DNA of 64,000 bases from Cheiracanthium punctorium. Taxonomy: Eukaryota > Arthropoda > Arachnida > Araneae > Cheiracanthiidae. The notes under the pieces were generated by a model that saw only the letters and a list, made by a program, of their open reading frames with translations, did not search any database and was not told where the DNA came from. Where the stretch lies: contig JAWZYV010019913.1 in NCBI GenBank assembly GCA_038373885.1, forward strand, positions 422,001 to 486,000. Reading direction: 5' to 3'. Of the stretch, positions 10,002-21,864 are shown one piece after another; positions within the stretch are counted from its first letter, which is position 1, and each line of letters begins with the position of its first letter. The position numbers and the translations under genes are program-made.

Positions 10002-11066
10002 TTTCGGCATCTCAAGGAAGATCTCCTAGGAAAGCTTTACTTACATATTTACAAAACATTTTATATAGGGTTTTTTCTATTTTAAGAAATTGATTTTAAT
10101 CAAATTTTAAACCAAAATCATTATGCTGATGCACAGTTGGTCGATTTTGGTAAGTAGTCATGAAAACATTAAAATGTTGGAAAACATTAGTTGCCCTAGT
10201 AACTAGAAAATAAAATCAAGTAAAAAAGTGGTATTCTAAAAAGTGCACTTTATGAATGCATAATATTTGACCACCACCAGAACTGACAAAATTAATCGTT
10301 ATGTAAAGCTGGTCACTTACATACGATAGTTCAAATTAATTTCTTAATTTAAGGGTCGACCAATTTCGACCAAAAAAGGGGGGGGAGGGGGCTTCATTAG
10401 CCAAGTGATCATTTTACCAAGATCCTCTTTCTGCCTTCTTGTATTTTATCATATTTCTTTCTAATTAACCTAGCTATTTTTTACGGGCCTCACTGAATTT
10501 TATCATCTTTCGTTCTAAGTACCCTATTTTTTTCCCCCCATTCTCTTTCAGCACTGATGGTATACATCATTTCAGGAGAGCAAAGGTGACATTTCAAGAT
10601 AATGCATTCATGGAATCTGGCCAGGCAAATGCAAGACTTCACTGACGTGAAGATCTTTCCTTCCTGTTGGCAAGGTTCACTCACGAAGCTCCAGACACGT
10701 CTTTGACTCAACTCGCAAGAGAGAGAACAAGGATTCAATTAAAAATAAAATTCTCAGAAAGAGCAGACAAGCCTTGTTACCTCTTGATCACGCTTGGATC
10801 CAAGGAAAAGTGCTGTAATATCTCGATTGTCGTTAAGAGCAGAGTTACTAAAGATTAGGGCTTCACTGTAACACTTTTGTGCTCGGGGAGCTTTTCAAAT
10901 TCTGTGCTGTGCGCCTGTATAATTAGCCTTAAACTCAACTTTGGGCTTCTATCTGCATATAGTGCCCAGGGCATGGGCCCCAAGTGCCCGAGCGATAATC
11001 AGGACCTGCTTAAGAAAGGTCATTTTCGCATTAAAATACTTACATAGGGAAAGGAAACATACGCAG
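10002..11066. other. Unassigned DNA with a splice-acceptor-like site
   Basis: A pyrimidine tract ending CATTCTCTTTCAG at about 10550 looks like a 3' splice site. One frame after it stays open for about 30 codons, to 10641. This is weak evidence for a terminal exon or non-coding transcript. A G-rich patch lies at 10377-10391 and a GC-richer patch at 10880-11000. No repeat ends were identified. Confidence 0.3.
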
Positions 11067-13751
11067 TAGGGTGGATCGAAAAAATTTTTTTTTCGAAATC
11101 GCTATCTCCTGAGGTGTCAAAAGTTGTAAATTGATATAAATAAGACATGTGTAAAATTTGAATGTTCTACGACAACGTCTTGGGTTGCGCATCGAGCTTG
11201 AAATTTAGAAATTTTTGAAAAATACAACTTTTTTTAAAAATCGACCAAAAAAATTCTTTTCCAAATTATTAGGCTTCCGAGGTTTTAGGAGTTGTATATT
11301 GTTATGAATAAGACGTATGCAAAATGTGAAGGGGCTGTGACAATTTATAGTCGTTGCACATCGACAATTTGCACATCGATTTGAAATCTATAAATATCTG
11401 AAAAATATGCGTTTTTTGACAAAAATATGTAGAAAGCAATAATTATATTTTTAATGAATCAGTCCCGTTGAAAAATAGTCGGTAACGTTCGCAGCTCTTC
11501 TCTAGTACAACCACAATCGTAACTACATTACCCAGGACCCACCTCGTTGATTTGCCTGCGATCCGAGTCCTGCCCGTGCCAGCACAAGCATCCAATTATT
11601 GGAGCATGCGTTTTAATGAATAATGTAAAGCCCGACTTCAGATCAAACTGTGGCATTTTATGTGAAGTGTAATAATCTAGATCGTAAGAAACCATCATCT
11701 CTGATAGATGGATAGACAGCAAACTTCGGAGTGGCTGTTTGCTATGGTGTAAAGCTGGCAAATACGACATTGCAGAGATTCAGTTAGATTAGAGAACTCC
11801 GTTATTAGATTTCGGATGACTCCATTGTTCTTTCCGGAATTCGATGATTCGCCACCACCGGCAATGCCTGTGAGCGTCCCAAGATCAATGGAATTCGTGT
11901 CAAACTTTTTTAAATTTCCAGTGAAATTCTTAAAATCAGATCGTGACATATGGCCAAAGTATGTTGAACCAGGTTCCATTATCAGCGAGATATGTTCTTT
12001 GGGACAAATACTTGGGTCTAATTTGCCGTCAACAAATATTTCTATGTATCTGGTTTTGTACTTCCTCCTATCAAAACACAACCCAAAGAAATTTTTAAAT
12101 ACTTCTTCCGTTTGTTTCACTGCGAGTCATCTCAGCCTTCCTCCAACTTTATATGGGTCCAGAATCAGCTGACAAGGTTTCCCTCCATCTGCATTCCTTC
12201 CGCTTTCTAGATTGTGAAATAAAGTTGATACCAGAATTTCTGCTGCCTAGTCCGTAATAACTTGAGAACTTGATAACTTGATAACTTGAGAACACTCGCA
12301 GACTTGTGAAAGTAATGAGATTTTTATCCTAACTTGGTCATTTGTGAACGCATCTCCCAAAGTAGCGGTAGATAGGCATTCAGCGTTTTCTTCAGTCTTT
12401 CGCACTTCTCTTTCGTTATTTTCACTTTCCAAATCAATGACTAAAGTTGGAGACTGACTGGATATTGGAACTTTCACCTCTTTCTCCACCAATCACGAAA
12501 TTTCTCTTTCCAACATTTCAACTTTTCTCTCGTTCTCCATAACTTTTCTTCTTTTGCAATTCCATCAATTTTAACATATCTAGCTCCCCTCTGGTCTGCT
12601 AATTACTCCCGTTCTGTGTGAGGTAGAGGCTCTGAGCCACACCTGCTCCGGAAAAAGACAGCACATTTTCAAGAGCGATATTCAATATCTCGGTAAGGGA
12701 CAGTTTTTCCAACTTTCTTAATAAATAATTCCTTATGTCCGTCTCTAACGTACGATTAGTTTAGCTGCTGAACTTGCTCATGACCTTTCTATCTCTTGAA
12801 TTTCTTGGATTGACACAGTAGGGATACTGGCCTTGATCCAAATTTCCTGTATTTTGATCGCCACAACTAAGGTTACTTCTCCTTCCGGTGGTTCCTGCCC
12901 TTTATTAAGAATTTTTTCTTCTTAAGTACAAAATAGTAATACAGAAGTACGAGTATGTCTTCTTGGTAACTTGGTACGAGGTAATTCTTTCCCAGCTCTT
13001 CTAAGAACACCAAATTTTGTTCCATGTCCTGTTGCAGACAGTTTCCCTCTATTCAGAATCGTAGCAGTGCAAGGCAACCATCTTTTAGCTTTTTTTGGGA
13101 GTAAACTGAAAGAACCATCTATCTGAAACGTGAGACTAAATGCCTGTTTCAACGAAATATCTCGTGCCCGGTTTAACTGAACGCATGTGCATCGAGATCA
13201 CTCGGCAGACAAACCGGCGCTAGTTGGTCTAGTGCACAGCTTGCGTACTGCGTCTAAGACGAAACGACCGCATAACGTGTGCATTGTATCAAACTCTTCG
13301 TAAAGCTGTTTTTTCTGATTTACTGAGCTTCTCTAAATATGTTTTAACATATAAAAGGACCAAATTATTTTTAACAAATAAAGTTTGCTTTCTACATAAT
13401 TTTTTCAAAAAACACATAATTTTTAGATATTTATAGGTTTCAAGCTCGATGTGCAATCCCTAGAAATTGTCGTAGCCGTAGCCTCTCCAGATTTTGCATA
13501 CGTGTTATTCATAACAATATACAACTCCTAAAACCTCGGGAGCCTAATAATACGGAAAAGAATTTTTTTGATCGATTTTTAAAAAAAGTCGTATTTTTCA
13601 AAAATTTCTAAATTTCAAGCTCGATGCGCAACCCCAAGACGTTGTCGTAGAACATTCAAACTTTACACGCGTCTTATTCATATCAATATACAACTTTTGA
13701 GACCTCAGGAGATAAAGATTTCGAAAAAAAAAAAAATTCCGATCCACCCTA
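11067..13751 (-). mobile_element. Long-TIR DNA transposon, copy 1 (superfamily unresolved)
   Basis: Ends TAGGGTGGATCG and CGATCCACCCTA are exact inverted repeats. The TIRs extend about 370 bp with moderate divergence (11067-11440 and 13390-13751). A perfect 8-bp TSD, ATACGCAG, lies at 11059-11066 and 13752-13759. The 8-bp duplication fits hAT or P superfamilies, and the first bases fit the hAT YARNG rule, but the very long TIR is unusual for hAT. The interior carries a broken ORF on the minus strand. A truncated copy in opposite orientation is at 32077-34076. Confidence 0.88.
11528..13152 (-). pseudogene. Decayed ORF of the long-TIR element
   Basis: Open pieces in order on the minus strand are 12922-13152 (AFSLTFQIDGSFSLL), 12247-12492 (acidic, ESENNEREVRKTEENAECL), 11695-12120 (FFGLCFDRRK, EHISLIMEPGS, NSGKNNGVIRNL) and 11528-11770 (HAPIIGCL, QDSDRRQI). 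Stops and frame changes separate them. The copy at 32 kb preserves LGLCFDRRK and EHISLIMESGS in frame, so the peptide was once coding. From memory it resembles an arthropod multi-copy protein with an FFGLCFDRRKD and CDGT.VNTG..GGVIR layout. I cannot name its superfamily or confirm that it is the transposase. Confidence 0.6.
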
Positions 13752-13759
13752 ATACGCAG

Positions 13760-14070
13760 GCATATGCAAAGCAGGCATTTTTATCGTCAACACAAAAATG
13801 TACGTGCAGAGACATTTATTTGTAGAAAAGTATGTGTATCATCACGATGTAGAAGTTGGGATGAGTGGCGGTAGTTCTTCCAAGTATCATGGTGTCGTTG
13901 TAAGAAATTTAAGCACTATATATGTGTGTGCTATTTATGCAGAAACTGCAGCTACATGGGAAACGACTTGTTAAAATGGCAACCGAAAAGAAACGGCAGT
14001 TGCTAAAGATCAGTGTGAATCGGGAAAGAACTGGAACTCTCATATGCAGCCTAGCGAGGATTAGCAAACA
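13760..14070. other. Unassigned DNA between two elements
   Basis: A 60-aa plus-strand ORF from 13922 has no recognisable motif and runs into the MITE that follows. No other feature was seen. Confidence 0.4.
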
Positions 14071-14242
14071 GGGAGTTTTTGCGTCACGCTTTCACTCACG
14101 GTAACGCTAACGTTAAATGCCATTGGACAGTATAGCGCATGCGTACTTATAAAATAAGTCTTATGATTGGCTCGGTAACTCCGAATAGCGGATAGCGTTA
14201 GCGTTAACTTAAGAAGAAACGGTATATGCAAAAACTCTCTAA
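14071..14242. mobile_element. Small MITE with AGGGAGTTTTTGC ends
   Basis: AGGGAGTTTTTGC at the left pairs with GCAAAAACTCTCT at the right. Further in, GGTAACGCTAACGTTAA pairs with TAGCGTTAGCGTTAACTTA. The layout is that of a short hairpin-forming MITE. No convincing TSD was identified, so the superfamily is not assigned (PIF/Harbinger is possible). Confidence 0.6.
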
Positions 14243-15053
14243 TAAAAGAGAATCTCCTTGTCTGTGGACCTGGACACCCCAGATCCATAGAACGGACGTC
14301 TCCCAGATAAGAAACAAATCCCTGTACCCTTTTCACACAACAGTCTCGAAACCTGCTTGAGCAACTGCAGGAAGAATTATTTTTATCTTTTTGGTTTTAA
14401 TTAAACTGTCGAAGCACATGCCAGTAAACTGTAATCATTTATAGATATTTGAATAGTTATACTTTTTACTATCATCAACGAGACATAAACACTATTTTAT
14501 CTAGTTACTCTGATGGTTACTAAGGCGGAGCGAGAAATGAACTGGCGAATGTGGCTCGGATTTAAATCAGCATCCGAGTTTTTAAAAAAAAAAAAAAAAT
14601 AAATAAAGAAGAAGAAGAAAAAAAAAAGCAGTTATTGCATAACACCCAGGAGCGAGTAAAAGCAGTTAAACAACAATCTCCATTCTTCAATGCAGAGTTA
14701 AGGATAAGAATCGGACGGTTTCTTTTTCATTCAGGGATGAATGGACTTACGGTTCCTGTGAGGTGGAGACAGGATCCTAATTAAGGGTTGAATGAGATCA
14801 CGTGATAATTTATAAATCAAGAGCACATTTTCCCGCACGTGGGTATAAAGTATAATTGCTTCACATGCGTTGTCCCACGTGTCGGGCTGTGTTTTAGAAA
14901 GTGCGCAGCCAGTCATTGTGTGGGTTATTAAGTTAGGCTCACTAATAGCTATTTTGAATTGCTTATCTTGATATTGTTGTCGGCTCTCGGTCGATAATTG
15001 ACTTGCTAGTTAGTGGACCTGATTATTCAACAGGTCCATTCTTAGTCAGAATA
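14243..15053. other. Unassigned DNA with a purine-rich tract
   Basis: An A-rich tract (14582-14630, including GAAGAAGAAG) follows a CGGATTTAAATCAGCATCCG palindrome and could be a degraded retroposon tail. No body was recognised. The rest holds no coding or repeat signal. Confidence 0.35.
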
Positions 15054-15090
15054 TTAGGTTGGTACAAAAAATCGGCCCATTTTTTTCCCC
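15054..15090 (+). repeat. mariner-type terminal repeat, isolated
   Basis: TTAGGTTGGTACAAAAAATC matches the well-known style of mariner TIRs (TTAGGTTGG start), preceded by TA. No matching right end or transposase-like sequence follows. It is a solo end or an internally deleted element. Confidence 0.55.
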
Positions 15091-15339
15091 CATTTGAAAG
15101 AGCGGCAAAATAACAAACATCACACTTCCAGTTAATTTCTCATGCATACACACTAAAAAATAACCAAACATTTATCGTAAACCTTACGAAAAATCTCCAT
15201 TCATATTTGAAAAATGCAGGACATTTTCCTTATACCAAGGATCAACTCTTTTACGGAATACAGGGATAAAATACAGAGAATATACGGGAAAAAGACTGCC
15301 GTCTCATTTGACAGACCAATTTCAGTAATTTCACGGATT

Positions 15340-15393
15340 TTTTTTTTTTTTTTCAGCAGTAAATGACGATAAATAGTCGTCCAGAGTTCACTG
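15340..15393. repeat. Tigger/pogo-like end
   Basis: From 15393 on the minus strand the sequence reads CAGTGAACTCTGGACGACTA, next to TA at 15394-15395. It is a terminal fragment in Tigger style with no partner found upstream. Confidence 0.45.
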
Positions 15394-15395
15394 TA

Positions 15396-16672
15396 TTACG
15401 AATTTTTTTTTCTCTTAAAATTTTGTGTTAAATTTACTATTTGTGAAGTAGAGATGGTAAAGTGAAAGAACTCTTTATTTTTAACGCAACGACACAAATA
15501 TTCGAATTCGCACGCTTAAACCACGTTTCATAAAAAAAAACCTAGCAAAATTAAAGTGAAAAATAATTTCCACAGTCTACAGTAAAAATACATAGAACAT
15601 TTATGTATTATTTAATTTTTGATTCATGCACACTAACTCTAATTTCCATAAAATGATTAGGGATAACAAAGCTCAGCGTATAAAAATACTTTTTTTAAGA
15701 TATCAATTGTTCAAATTAATGTCAGAAATTTATTTATTATTACGGGCACCAGCATCAGCAAGAACTATAATGTAGTTAGTAGGCACCATTGACACAATCC
15801 CGGAGGGGGCCCCATAGGTACTTAAGCCTCTCCCTCTGTCCAAAGGTAAGAAATAAAAGTGAAACTATCTTAAAATATGAGAAAATGTTTTAATTAAAAA
15901 TTGTCTTCAAATTATTTCCTAAGTACTTTTGACAAAACAAAATGGTTGTAGGTTGTTATATAAATACTTACAGATAGTACATGTACAGATGAACTTGTTC
16001 ATAACGTCATTGAAAGGACCAGATACTAATTTTTTACGCTATACCCAAGTGATTTTCTACTTGGGCTTCTTTTTTATCAGGGAACTGGAGCAGAATATTT
16101 TGACATTTTAAGAGAAGTGCCATAGAATCCTGGTTGAGCCATTAGCAGGCCCTAGTCAGGAGAATGAACATAGCCATGGAGAAATACTTTACAGGATAAC
16201 AGACCCTGACGGTTTAACCATTCAAGAACGCTCACATTGTTCGTGTGTGTTTGTGTATGTCAGTAATAAATGTTATGAAATTCGTAATTTTTATCTTGTT
16301 TCCAAAAAGTTGATAAACTATGATTTTTCTTACGCGTATAAAAAAGTATTTACGTGGTGTATAAAAAAGTATTTACGCGGAAAATTTTTGGGGCCTTGAT
16401 AATCGTCAAGTTTGAAAACGTGGGCAGAAACAAGATAAGCCGTTTGACTAACCCAATGCATATTATATCACACATTGCACCCACAATATTTTTGTCAGTG
16501 CCAATCCTAGACCGTCGGCCCGATACGAACAAATTAAAATTGAGCCCCCTTTTTTCAAACCATATGCTTTAATTCTTTTTTTCTGCCCTTAAATTTGTTC
16601 ATCCACCTGCTATGCACAATCTCGCACTCCGCTATGATCGGGCCTGACTTTCGTCAATAGATATCAAATTAG
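15396..16672. other. Unassigned DNA with a short tandem
   Basis: Two copies of GTATAAAAAAGTATTTACG lie at about 16337-16378. A GC-richer patch at 15745-15840 is unassigned. ORFs of 60-72 aa here have no motif. Confidence 0.4.
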
Positions 16673-16905
16673 CAGTGTCGGATCTGGGGGAGTCAAGCCG
16701 GGGTCCCTGCCTCGGGCAGCAATTTTTGAGGGCGGCAAATTCAAGTAAACGAAATTTAAAGGAGGAGCGAGGGCGGCAGTTTTAAGCTTTTGCACGACCT
16801 TCGAAATCTCTGCTCCGGGAAGTAATTCAAGCCTAAGAAACTGAAAGGGGATCAAGGCGGTAGTTTTATGTTTTCGCCCCACCTCTGAAAATTCCAAGAT
16901 CACTG
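16673..16905. mobile_element. hAT-like MITE
   Basis: It starts CAGTGTCGGATCTGG and ends CCAAGATCACTG (an imperfect inverted pair). Flanks are CAAATTAG (16665-16672) and CAGATTAG (16906-16913), matching at 7 of 8. The interior repeats GAGGGCGGCA. The overlapping 79-aa minus-strand ORF is incidental. Confidence 0.7.
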
Positions 16906-16974
16906 CAGATTAGACCGAAGTAAATTGTTTGCGCTGTCAATTAAAAGCTGTTGAGAAGTGTCATCTTTTTCTTT

Positions 16975-17175
16975 CTGAAAAGGTAACGCATACGTGCAAA
17001 AGATAATGTACCTATCTGAGGTTAGTTACCTGAGCAGTCACAGAAGACACCGGCATAAACGCTTTCGATTACACAACTTTTCTCGCTGTCTCTGTCTTTT
17101 TTTTTTTCTCACCCCACTAGTGTAGAGATCGATGGGATTTGGTCTGTCTTGGGCAAGCCGAACTTTTAATTTGAG
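16975..17175. repeat. Dispersed repeat, copy 1 (pair with 22780-22925)
   Basis: Shared by eye with 22780-22925: CATACGTGC.AA..ATAA.GTAC, TTCGATTACACAA.TTTTCTCG and TTTGGTCTG. No ends were identified. It may be part of a longer retroelement or DNA transposon. Confidence 0.45.
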
Positions 17176-18310
17176 AGAAAGGTCACGGTATATATTTTTT
17201 TTCTTTGGCTTGGAATCCTTCTTTAACTTTCTTAATTGATATAGGTGCCTCGAGCGGGTTCATCCCATAGGGTCAAACGAACCAACTGTTTTTTCCCAAC
17301 TGTAGTCAGACATCATCACTGTACACGTGAGCTATAAAAAAAGAACATACCAGTGACCAGATTTTGCGGATTCGAGAAGAGGCTGGTGTAATCTTTACGT
17401 AAGTTTCTACATGAAAACGTGGAATTTTATCTAAAGTTGGATAATTTTTCTTTTCATTGGATTTCTTATCCAGAAGTATGTAACTGTACTTCACTTTTTT
17501 TTCTTCTTTTTTTTGCAACTTTATGTAATAATGATGAAATTTCCCGTCGTAAGGTCGCACGGGGAGTTCAATGAACAAGGTGATTAGAACTATTATGTCG
17601 TATTTTTAGAAACGGAAACCGAATATTAGTATTTAATGCCGGACTTGTGTGTGGCATTGAGAAAACTTGAAGAACTGCCTCCAGGAAAAGCCTCATAACC
17701 TGTTGTGCCTTTCAATGAAAATAATTGTTTTTGTATCAACCTTCTAAACAGAGTGATATAATGAAATACAAAAAAAATCTACTGTATATATTAGATTTGG
17801 AACGTGGAATTTCCATTTGTAATAATGATAATTATTATTAAATAAAAGAATTTTAATGCCATTCTATTCTATCTTTGCAAATATTTTAGTTATGACTGTT
17901 CTTGTAGTTTTAAAATACAGCCGTTAAAATTTTTTTAAATAGGTTTTAATTATAATTACACCTATAATTATAATTACCTATTTCATTGTTATTGCAATCC
18001 AAACGGTTGGATACTATGCAAAAACATATGAAAACATACACTGGTGAACTTCGCCCACAGAATTCGCAGCCACTACCGGTAAAATATGTAGGATTTGAGT
18101 ATTTTTTTGGACCCGCTTTCCGTAAAAGCATTGCCAAATAATAATGTAAGAATTGAGAAAGTGTAATTAACACACAATGCCTAAAATAACAATTATTTCC
18201 AATTATTTCACCTTTCATGTTAGTCAGACATTTAAAATAAAGTAAACTGCTTATTGTAAAAATGGAAAATATCGTATCAGTCGGAGACTGAAGTTTAAAA
18301 ATATGTAAAT
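17176..18310. other. AT-rich unassigned DNA
   Basis: It contains the start of a 151-aa minus-strand ORF (17946-18401), AT-biased and low in complexity at its C-terminus, with no recognisable domain. No transposon ends were seen. Confidence 0.4.
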
Positions 18311-19125
18311 TAGGGAATGCAATCCCGCACTGTTTCTCGTCCTGCGGGATTTCGGAATTGAGATTCATTGATCCCGCAATCCCGAGGGATTGACATATCA
18401 TTTAGTTAGGACTTCATTTCAACAGAGAAAAGTAGAAAAAAGTAAGATTTTAAGCACTATGAAGTTTAACTTTAATAACAATAATTAATCTTATGAGATA
18501 ATTAATACAATAACTTAAAAACATGAAAATTGTAATCATGATATACAGAATAATATACTAAGTTATGTTTGTTGCTAAAAATGAGGAATGTATAATTTAT
18601 AGATATGTTACATACTGGCGTTATTTCCTTAGTTGCGGAAAAAATAACGTACAAAATCGAACAAATCCAATGAAACATTTCCTAGTCTCGATTTAATTTT
18701 AGTAAAATAATTAAAACTGATTTATAAAAAAATTAAAAACTAAAATAAAACTTTTATAATTAATTCGTGACTGTTCGCTAACAGATAAATAGTATGAAAT
18801 ATTTCAGTTCATTTGGAGAATGAGAACTTTACGAAAAATTTATATTACAATGATTAGATTTAGATGTCCGATTCAGACTCCCATTGCAAGCTCATTTAAA
18901 AAAATAAAACTTTAAATTAAAATTTGTAATTATTGATTCGTTTATTGTTAAATGAGAGACATAAATATGCAAAATTTTTCGGTTTGTTGATTGGGAGAGA
19001 AGGGTGAAACTGTAATTAAAAAAAAAAAAAAATTATTTCTCAGTGTCAATCCCGCAGGATTAGGATCGTAATCCCACGGGACTAGTCCCGCAAACATTTG
19101 TGAGGGATCCCGCAGGATAAACAAA
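18311..19125. repeat. AT-rich block bounded by AATCCCGC-rich patches
   Basis: At 18311-18393 and 19046-19120 the words AATCCCGC and GCGGGAT recur several times in both orientations, and the DNA between them is AT-rich. The left patch begins TAGGGAATGCAATCCCGC, which could be an hAT-like end. The right patch is not a clean inverted partner and no TSD was found, so the element status is unproven. Confidence 0.35.
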
Positions 19126-19249
19126 CAAGAAAGATAAATCATACCAAACGCATAGATTATAAAACACTTTCCAACACAAAAATATTTTTGAGACAAATTT
19201 GGAAATGTATTTTTCTTAAAACTGGCGAGATTTCGTAGATAAGATAATG

Positions 19250-19790
19250 TTGTATTATCACTATAAATGCGATTTTATGGGGCCCTGTAAAGGACATTCA
19301 ATTTTTTTTAACGTTTAACTGAAGAATATAAAAATTTTATACTCAAGCTAGTGCTAACTTGTGCTAGAAATGTATTAGTGTCTCTCAAATGCCACAGACT
19401 GTAATGTATTGGAATTCTTTTTAGTGCTCCTGTAAAAGAACTATTAATAATACAGACATTATTCTCAATGGAGAGTATTATTTTTAGAACCTTAGAAATA
19501 TATATGCCAACTTTGTTTTCTTTCAAAAAACCGAATATCTCTAAAATACGTTTTCAAGAATGACTGTCCATAGAGTGTGATGCATTGGATTTTCTTTCTC
19601 CTGTAAAAGAACTATAAATGTTACTTACAACATTTTCAATAAGGTACATGGTACTGTACATAGCAAAAAACATAAATTTTGCACAAATCGATGTATATTT
19701 ACAGCAGTTAGAACACTGGACGGGTGGACATCAGAACAGGCAAATAACCGAAATCATAAGGACCTCTCAAACTTGCTGATAAGTTAAAAA
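19250..19790. repeat. Dispersed repeat E, copies 1 and 2
   Basis: Two diverged units, about 19385-19545 and 19556-19760, share TGTATTGGA/TGCATTGGA, CTCCTGTAAAAGAACTAT and ATATCTCTAAAA. Further units occur at 20500-20660 and 21290-21530. The downstream part reads TAGAACACTGGACGGGTGGA and AAACCGAAATCATAA-like text also found at 21460-21500. Confidence 0.5.
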
Positions 19791-20137
19791 TGTATAAATA
19801 TTCCTTTTATAAAACATAACAGTATCGGGCGAACACAGAGAGCGGGAAATTTATTCTTTTAAGGGTTAACAGTCTCAAATTAATTTTCCCCGTGGTAAAG
19901 AATCAGTTTGCAATTTTGTTCCATGTAAATCCATTAACCCGTTTTGGATGGTAATGCATTAATGGATTTTCGAGGATGGTCGAGACCCCCTCCTACTCCT
20001 AGGCAAATAGCCCTTAGCCATTCCTTAACAAAACACAATATACTAAATCGGTTAATTACAGTGCGACTAAAGAATTTTCAAAATTCCCAAAGAAATCGTT
20101 ATAGCTTAATATAATCACAGACATTTTTCGAGGTCTT
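19791..20137. other. Unassigned DNA with a possible TTAACCC motif
   Basis: GGGTTAAC at 19863 and TTAACCCGTTTTGG at about 19933 could be decayed piggyBac-like ends facing each other, but the termini do not match the families elsewhere in the window. Otherwise empty. Confidence 0.3.
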
Positions 20138-20294
20138 GCGTATTATCCCGGAGGTTCGCCAAGACGAGCAACTTTTTCGCCAAGATAAATGCTGGACACA
20201 TGAAATTATTGATGGTTCGGAATACTATTGGCAACAGTTTGCCAGCAAATTTGAGGAAATGTAGTTTGGCGTTAATGACCGCTGGGATAATACG
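20138..20294. mobile_element. Short MITE with GCGTATTATCCC ends
   Basis: GCGTATTATCCCGGAGG at the left pairs with CCGCTGGGATAATACG at the right. The interior repeats GCCAA/TTGGC words. No TSD is clear. The ends are loosely related in wording to the TTTACTCGC termini at 4727 and 8511. Confidence 0.5.
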
Positions 20295-21530
20295 TAAATA
20301 CTAAATACCTTTTTACAAATTACTTCACCCTTTTTCGATTTACCGCCAAATAATAAAATATTGCCAAGTTCGGTTCATTTTTCAAAGCATTTTTTTCTCA
20401 CCATATTTGGCAACTTTTGAGGGAGTCACACGATCGTCGTCGGATTATTAGCTAATCATATTTTAGGATAGCATTATATATGCTTTAAATAGATGCCTGT
20501 CTCTAAACTGCCACCGTATTGTATTGAAATTATTTTGATTGCTCCTGTAGAAAAACTTTTAACTATACAGGTACGCTATTTTCGATGGAAAGCTTCATCT
20601 TGTAATCCTTAATAACATTCAATTTTGTTTTATTTCAAATAGCAGAATATCTCTAAAACTAGAAGTCAAAGCCCGTTGTGGAGGCAATTACAACGGGAGC
20701 TAAAAAAAAAAAACATTTGACGAAAATGTGCCTACATTTAATTTTCCTCCACCTAAAATGAATAAGTTCATATTCAATTTTTATCACAGACCGAAATCGA
20801 ATTTCATGCTCTTCTAGAAACGTGAGGAAACTTTTCGCATTAAAAAGATTTCGTTTTGTGTACAGAGCCATTCAAATATCCAGCAGACGATTTATTTTTG
20901 AAAAAAAGAAATAATAAACTGTGTAATCTGGAAAAAACTATTTTAAACGTATTGAAATCCCAATTGTATAACGCAATTTTCACTTGAAATAGGTGATTAT
21001 GTCAAATAAATGATTAACTTTTTTGACTCTCTGAAATGAAATGGTGCTGAAAATAGCGACACATCGCTTAAAAATGAGGGAAGGGGTAGATTTTCATATT
21101 TTTAAAGTATCGCGGATTGTTTTCTACATTTTTTTTTATATAGTTGTGAAAAATTTCAAGCTGATCGTATAAACGGTGTAGAAGTTACTAGGCTTTTTTT
21201 TCCTTGACTTTGTAATCCTTTTGCAGTAATGGTGGAAAAAGTTTTATCTTGAAGTCAGGGATCAGCTTAACTATATTGTAGGATGATACGCTTTAAAGAA
21301 TAACTTCCCATAGAGCGCAATGTATTGGGAATATTTTGAATGATCCTGTAGAAAAGCTATAAATGCTACATATATCATTTACAATAGGGTACATGATACT
21401 GTCTATAAGAATAACATATATAAATTTCGTAGAAACCATGCATATTTACTCGAGTTAGAGCACGGACGGACAGACAGACAAACCGAAATCATAAACACTT
21501 TTCAACCTTGTTGGAAAGTGTTACAAATAG
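20295..21530. repeat. Dispersed repeat E, copies 3 and 4, with a shared 3' module
   Basis: Units at 20500-20660 and 21290-21530 match those at 19.4-19.7 kb (CTCCTGTAGAAAA, AATATCTCTAAAACTAGAAG). From 20655, AACTAGAAGTCAAAGCCCG plus TTGTGGAGGCAATTACAACG is also present at 38951-39000, with similarity continuing to about 39290. The copy near 21460 has a GGACGGACAGACAGACAAAC tract. Superfamily unknown. Confidence 0.5.
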
Positions 21531-21703
21531 TGCCTATTCGATTTCGAAGATTAAAATAATATCCAATATAATTATTATTGTTTTTTTTTTGTAATTTGAC
21601 AATGCTTAACCATGAAAGCCTAAAAAGTTACTTCTTTATTTCAACGTTATTTCACAAGAGTGAATATTTACGTTATTGAGGTGTAAGGTAAGTAACTCTT
21701 TAC

Positions 21704-21856
21704 CATTGGCGTCGGCAGCATAATGTAAAGAAGGACACTTGCCCTCCACTTCTCCACTTCATTTTTATACACTTTTTTCCTCAAGATGGTAAACCTATGT
21801 TGAAGTTACCTATGAATCTTTGCCCCCCCCCGGAAAATATTCTGCCGACGAACATG
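21704..21856. mobile_element. hAT-like MITE, GGCGTCGGCAG family
   Basis: Ends CATTGGCGTCGGCAG and CTGCCGACGAACATG form an imperfect inverted pair. A perfect 8-bp TSD CTCTTTAC lies at 21696-21703 and 21857-21864. A C9 run lies near the right end. It is a sister of 35555-35770. Confidence 0.85.
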
Positions 21857-21864
21857 CTCTTTAC

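Noticed and set aside
11528..13152. Considered calling the ORF a hAT transposase
   Set aside because: No RW or hAT-dimerisation motif was seen. Only the TSD length and first TIR bases support hAT, so the superfamily was left open.
17946..18401. 151-codon minus-strand ORF
   Set aside because: Composition is AT-driven, it has no motif or domain and ends in an Asn/Tyr-rich low-complexity tail. In AT-rich DNA of this length one such chance frame is not surprising.
19905..19945. Possible piggyBac-like element between GGGTTAAC and TTAACCC
   Set aside because: The two motifs point the wrong way or lie too close, and their adjoining sequences do not match each other or any family here.
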